Shown: in pieces, positions 8,368-11,174 of the stretch | Layout of the letters: each line of letters starts with the position of its first letter | Position numbering within the stretch: position 1 is the stretch's first letter | NCBI GenBank assembly: GCA_023259875.1 | Contig: JALRFL010000137.1 | Location: forward strand, 1-11,174 | DNA from: Alphaproteobacteria bacterium | Lineage (GTDB): Bacteria; Pseudomonadota; Alphaproteobacteria; Puniceispirillales; UBA1172 | Direction of reading: 5' to 3' | DNA: 11,174 bases | Notes under the pieces: generated by a model | The model's input: only the letters and a program-made list of their open reading frames with translations | Databases searched by the model: none | What the model was told of the DNA's origin: nothing | Translations under genes and position numbers: made by a program

Positions 8368-8491
8368 CCCCGATTCCTAGCATGATGCGCCATTTATGAA
8401 CAGACCACCTGCTATGAAAATACCAATTATTCTGGGCTTTATGGCATTATCATAAGCAGGAGTTCCTTTTTCTTCATCAGTGCATTATGAT
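8368..8491. promoter_or_regulatory. Divergent intergenic region with promoters for uvrD and mlaA
   Basis: About 120 bases separate the divergent starts of uvrD (-) and mlaA (+), so promoters for both must lie here or within the gene ends. On the minus strand, TATGAT (8454-8449) and the overlapping GATAAT (8451-8446) resemble a -10 box, about 80 bases before the uvrD ATG, but no good -35 partner is evident. On the plus strand CATTAT at 8445-8450 is a weak -10 candidate for mlaA. The region also carries the inverted repeat described separately. The individual boxes are weak guesses; the role of the gap as a whole follows from gene orientation. Confidence 0.4.
8408..8460. repeat. Imperfect inverted repeat in the uvrD-mlaA gap
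   Basis: CCTGCTATGA at 8408-8417 is mirrored by TCATAAGCAGG at 8450-8460, whose reverse complement is CCTGCTTATGA. The arms match over ten bases with one bulged base and are 32 bases apart. The right arm covers the TATGAT -10-like hexamer of the minus strand. It might be a two-site operator or a weak hairpin in an mlaA leader, or chance. A T-rich stretch (CCTTTTTCTTC) follows on the plus strand, but the loop is too long for a normal intrinsic terminator. Confidence 0.4.
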
Positions 8492-9232
8492 ATGGCCATG
8501 TTTCAAACGATCAGAAATATGGCTTGTTTCGCTTTGCTGGCAAGTTTATCCGCTTGCGCCAACGCACCTGATGATTTGGCCGTCAACACCAATGATCCTT
8601 ATGAAGATTTCAATCGCAATATGTTTGCCTTTAATATGAAGGTGGATGATATTGTGGTTGAGCCAGCGGCAAAAGGCTATCGCAACTTGCCGCAGGTCAA
8701 TCAAGATATGATGACCAATTTTGCAGACTGGACAACTCTACCATCCACAAGCCTGAACTCCGCCCTTCAGGGTGATGCAGAAAACGCGGCGCTTGGTGTC
8801 TTGAGTTTTCTGGTCAATGGGTTAACCCTTGGCATGGCTGATCTGACCGATGACAGCGATGATCCCGTTCAGACGAACTTTGAGGACACCATGCGAGGCT
8901 ATGAAGTGCCGCAAGGCCGCTATATCGTTCTGCCTTTTATTGGCCCCGGTTCTACGCGTTCTCATTCAGCATGGCTGGTGGATAGCGTGACCAATCCTTT
9001 GCGGTTTGCGTCTACGCCGGCGGCCTCAACCATTACCGCCGTTTCGCCACCTGTTCGTGTTGTTTCCTACCGGGGGAATCATTATGATTTGATCAACGAT
9101 GTGAAATATGGCTCACTTGATCCTTATTCACGAACACGATCCATATATTTGCAATACGGCGCCAATATCGGCGACTCTGACGATCAGAGCAAGGATGACC
9201 CATTTGATGCCTTTATCCAGTCACAAGAATAA
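8492..9232 (+). CDS. mlaA: MlaA/VacJ-family outer-membrane lipoprotein
   Basis: MlaA sits in the outer membrane and removes phospholipids misplaced in its outer leaflet, passing them to periplasmic MlaC. The product begins with a lipoprotein signal peptide: a short N-region with Arg, a hydrophobic run and the lipobox LSAC, so Cys22 should be lipidated. Family landmarks follow: NDPYEDFNRNMFAFN at about 34-48, EPAAKGYR near 57-64, SFLVNGLTLGMADL near 105-118 and YIVLPFIGPGSTR at about 144-156. The 246-residue length is normal. The start is uncertain: a GTG at 8480, ATG at 8492 and ATG at 8498 are in frame, none with a well-spaced Shine-Dalgarno sequence (an AGGAG at 8458-8462 is 17 bases before the GTG). 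I chose 8492 because all three keep the signal peptide and an ATG is preferred. mlaC follows, so the two probably share a transcript. Confidence 0.92.
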   Translation: MAMFQTIRNMACFALLASLSACANAPDDLAVNTNDPYEDFNRNMFAFNMKVDDIVVEPAAKGYRNLPQVNQDMMTNFADWTTLPSTSLNSALQGDAENAALGVLSFLVNGLTLGMADLTDDSDDPVQTNFEDTMRGYEVPQGRYIVLPFIGPGSTRSHSAWLVDSVTNPLRFASTPAASTITAVSPPVRVVSYRGNHYDLINDVKYGSLDPYSRTRSIYLQYGANIGDSDDQSKDDPFDAFIQSQE

Positions 9233-9278
9233 GCTTTGGTGCATAGATACCCTCGCCTACCGCTTTTATCAGCGAGTG

Positions 9279-9923
9279 ATGGGGAAAGGCCGTTTGCTCA
9301 TTTGGCTTTATGCGGTTTTGTTAGGGGGGATGAGTCTGCCAGCTTCTGCCAATGTTGACCGACTAGACGAAGGTGTTGCCATGATCAACAATCTGGTTTC
9401 GTCGGTGCAAGACATTGCCAAACAGCAATCCACCAGCACAGAAATTCATGACCAAACGAACCGGATCATTGATCAATTTTTTGATTATGAAAGCGTTGCC
9501 AGTTTTACCATTGGCCCATATTGGCGCAAAGCCTCACCCGAACAAAAGCAAGACTATCTGAAAACCTTTCGCGAGGTGTTAATTGTTCAAGTCGCAAATA
9601 ATTTTGATTATTTCAGAACATTAGAATATCACCATGTGAACGCGGCCAATAAAGGGCAAGATTGGATCATTATTGATGGCATCATTCATGACACCACCAA
9701 CACTTATCCCGATGCGGTGATATCGTGGCGGATCAGAAACATTGCTGGTGAGCCTTTGACCATTTTTGATCTTAGCGTTGAGAATGTATCTATGCTCATC
9801 ACCCAAAAAGATGAAAATATGGCGATTATTCGCCAGAACAAAGGGAATCTTGACGCCTTGATTGACCTGTTGAGAGAACGCAGTAAAGACTTGCGTATGG
9901 CACGGAACGACAGCGGATCTTAA
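9279..9923 (+). CDS. mlaC: MlaC/Ttg2D-family periplasmic phospholipid-binding protein
   Basis: MlaC ferries phospholipids across the periplasm between the MlaA complex and the inner-membrane MlaFEDB transporter. From the chosen start the protein has 214 residues with a classical signal peptide: MGKGR, a hydrophobic core and an ASA cleavage site, giving a mature N-terminus near Asn25. The MlaC fold is recognisable from FDYESVASFTIGPYWRKASP at about 68-87, the central YPDAVISWRIR, and the C-terminal VENVSMLITQKDENMAIIRQ at about 167-186. The frame is open further upstream; an ATG at 9207 inside mlaA has AAGGA 11 bases before it and would give 238 residues with a long, less typical N-region. Weak ribosome-binding sequence precedes 9279, so the start is not settled. 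It lies 46 bases after mlaA. Its TAA overlaps the stop of the convergent ABC-F gene. Confidence 0.9.
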   Translation: MGKGRLLIWLYAVLLGGMSLPASANVDRLDEGVAMINNLVSSVQDIAKQQSTSTEIHDQTNRIIDQFFDYESVASFTIGPYWRKASPEQKQDYLKTFREVLIVQVANNFDYFRTLEYHHVNAANKGQDWIIIDGIIHDTTNTYPDAVISWRIRNIAGEPLTIFDLSVENVSMLITQKDENMAIIRQNKGNLDALIDLLRERSKDLRMARNDSGS

Positions 9924-11174
9924 CGCGAAATGGGTTTATATTTGATGCGTGTTGGCTGATCTGCTTCGGCCCCTAGACGACGCTTGCGGTCTTCTTCATA
10001 AGATTGCCAGTTTCCTTCAAACCATTCCACATGGCTATCCCCCTCAAAGGCGAGAATATGCGTGGCAATGCGGTCAAGAAACCAACGGTCGTGGGTGATC
10101 ACCACCGCACAGCCGCCAAACTCAAGCAACGCTTCTTCTAAAGAACGCAAGGTATCCACATCCAAATCATTGGTCGGCTCATCAAGCAGGAGCAAATTAC
10201 AGCCGGATTTCAGCATTCTTGCCAAATGCACCCGATTTCTCTCACCACCAGAAAGCTGACCTACGCGCTTTTGCTGATCTGTGCCTTTGAAATTAAACTG
10301 ACCAACATAAGCGCGAGAGGATACCGTGCGCTTACCTAACACAATTTCATCTAGGCCATCTGAGATCACTTCCCAAACGGTTTTATCCGCAGGTAAGGCA
10401 TCCCGCGACTGATCCACATAGGCCATGACCACAGTTTCCCCGATTTTCAGCTCACCTTCATCGGGGGTATCCTGACCGGTGATCATACGGAAAAGCGTCG
10501 TTTTCCCAGCACCATTTGGACCAACAACACCAACAATCCCACCGGGCGGCAACCGGAACTCTAAATCATCTATTAGCAATTTCTCGCCAAAGGCTTTGGT
10601 GATATGCTTGCCCTCTAACACGATATTGCCAAGTCTTGGGCCTGGCGGTATTGAAATGCGCGCGGTTTCGCTAACACTTTCATGCTGTTGTTCCAGCAAT
10701 TGTTCATAAGCGGTTAAGCGCGCCTTTGATTTCGCTTGTCTTGCCCGCGGCGCAGAGCGCACCCATTCCAATTCTCTGGATAGGGTTTTGATCCTTGCCT
10801 CTTCTGCGCGGCCTTCTTGTTGTAAGCGCTTCTGTTTTTGCTCCAGCCAACTGGAATAATTGCCTTTGAACGGTATGCCTTGCCCCCGATCCAATTCCAA
10901 TATCCATCCTGCCACTTCATCAAGAAAGTAGCGGTCGTGGGTAATCGTGACAACGGTTCCGGGAAAATCCTGAAGAAACCGCTGAAGCCAAGCGACAGAT
11001 TCCGCATCCAGATGGTTTGTGGGTTCATCCAACAGCAACATATCCGGTGCACTAAGCAAAAGCTGACACAGAGCGACCCTGCGCTTTTCCCCACCAGAAA
11101 GATTGGTGACCTCCCCATCTGAGGGTGGCAGGCGCAAGGCATCCATTGCAATCGCGGCAGTGCGTTCAAGGTCC
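9920..11174 (-). CDS. ettA: ABC-F translational throttle EttA, partial (5' end beyond the right edge)
   Basis: EttA is a cytoplasmic ABC-F ATPase that binds the ribosomal E site and gates the first elongation step according to energy state. The frame is open to the window edge, with nine residues (DLERTAAIA) before the first internal Met at 11146, so that Met is not the start. Numbering from it, the end of the first ATPase domain shows LSGGE at 16-20, LLLDEPTNHLD at 37-47 and THDRY at 69-73. The charged inter-domain linker spans about 100-170, with GNYSSWLEQK just before it. The second domain has Walker A GPNGAGKTT at 209-217, LSGGE at 298-302, LLLDEPTNDLD at 319-329 and THDRW at 361-365. EttA is about 555 residues, so roughly 140, including the first Walker A, lie outside. 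The IKYKPISR tail and the linker favour EttA over Uup. It converges on mlaC. Confidence 0.95.
   Translation of the reverse strand, partial: DLERTAAIAMDALRLPPSDGEVTNLSGGEKRRVALCQLLLSAPDMLLLDEPTNHLDAESVAWLQRFLQDFPGTVVTITHDRYFLDEVAGWILELDRGQGIPFKGNYSSWLEQKQKRLQQEGRAEEARIKTLSRELEWVRSAPRARQAKSKARLTAYEQLLEQQHESVSETARISIPPGPRLGNIVLEGKHITKAFGEKLLIDDLEFRLPPGGIVGVVGPNGAGKTTLFRMITGQDTPDEGELKIGETVVMAYVDQSRDALPADKTVWEVISDGLDEIVLGKRTVSSRAYVGQFNFKGTDQQKRVGQLSGGERNRVHLARMLKSGCNLLLLDEPTNDLDVDTLRSLEEALLEFGGCAVVITHDRWFLDRIATHILAFEGDSHVEWFEGNWQSYEEDRKRRLGAEADQPTRIKYKPISR

Noticed and set aside
9108..9206. ATG at 9108 as the start of mlaC
   Set aside because: It would overlap mlaA by 125 bases in another frame, and the added residues resemble neither a signal peptide nor MlaC.
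11144..11146. ATG as the start of the ABC-F gene
   Set aside because: It is internal: the reading frame continues to the window edge with EttA-like residues, and the first Walker A has not yet been encoded.

Overview
This window looks like a compact chromosomal stretch of an alphaproteobacterium carrying conserved housekeeping genes. The evidence is the protein sequences, the recN-ligA pair, the uvrD-prmA-aminopeptidase P run, and a VacJ/MlaA lipoprotein followed by an MlaC protein. Base composition is near balanced over most of the window. A marine lineage such as SAR116 would fit, but that is inference and cannot be shown here. No tRNA, rRNA, CRISPR array, insertion sequence or integrase was seen.

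Layout, left to right. (1) About 1-155 is AT-richer sequence that does not resemble the N-terminal half of RecN. The recN homology starts abruptly after it, so recN is visible only as its C-terminal two-thirds. (2) recN and ligA (+) lie almost stop-to-start, with one base between them. (3) A minus-strand block converges on ligA and reads uvrD, prmA, aminopeptidase P. uvrD and prmA overlap by ATGA, and a 38-base gap precedes the peptidase gene. (4) A gap of about 120 bases between uvrD and mlaA must hold the divergent promoters; it contains a near-perfect inverted repeat. (5) mlaA and mlaC (+) encode outer-membrane lipid asymmetry components. (6) An EttA-type ABC-F gene (-) converges on mlaC, with the two stop codons overlapping in TTAA, and runs off the right edge without its first part.

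Functionally the window groups DNA repair (RecN, LigA, UvrD), translation and protein maintenance (PrmA, aminopeptidase P, EttA) and envelope lipid transport (MlaA, MlaC). I see no convincing undescribed system. The item most worth checking is the left end, where recN is joined to unrelated sequence. That sequence reads as one peptide if a single base is added in a run of A. This may be a rearrangement or an assembly chimera. The rest is well-recognised core genome with tight packing.
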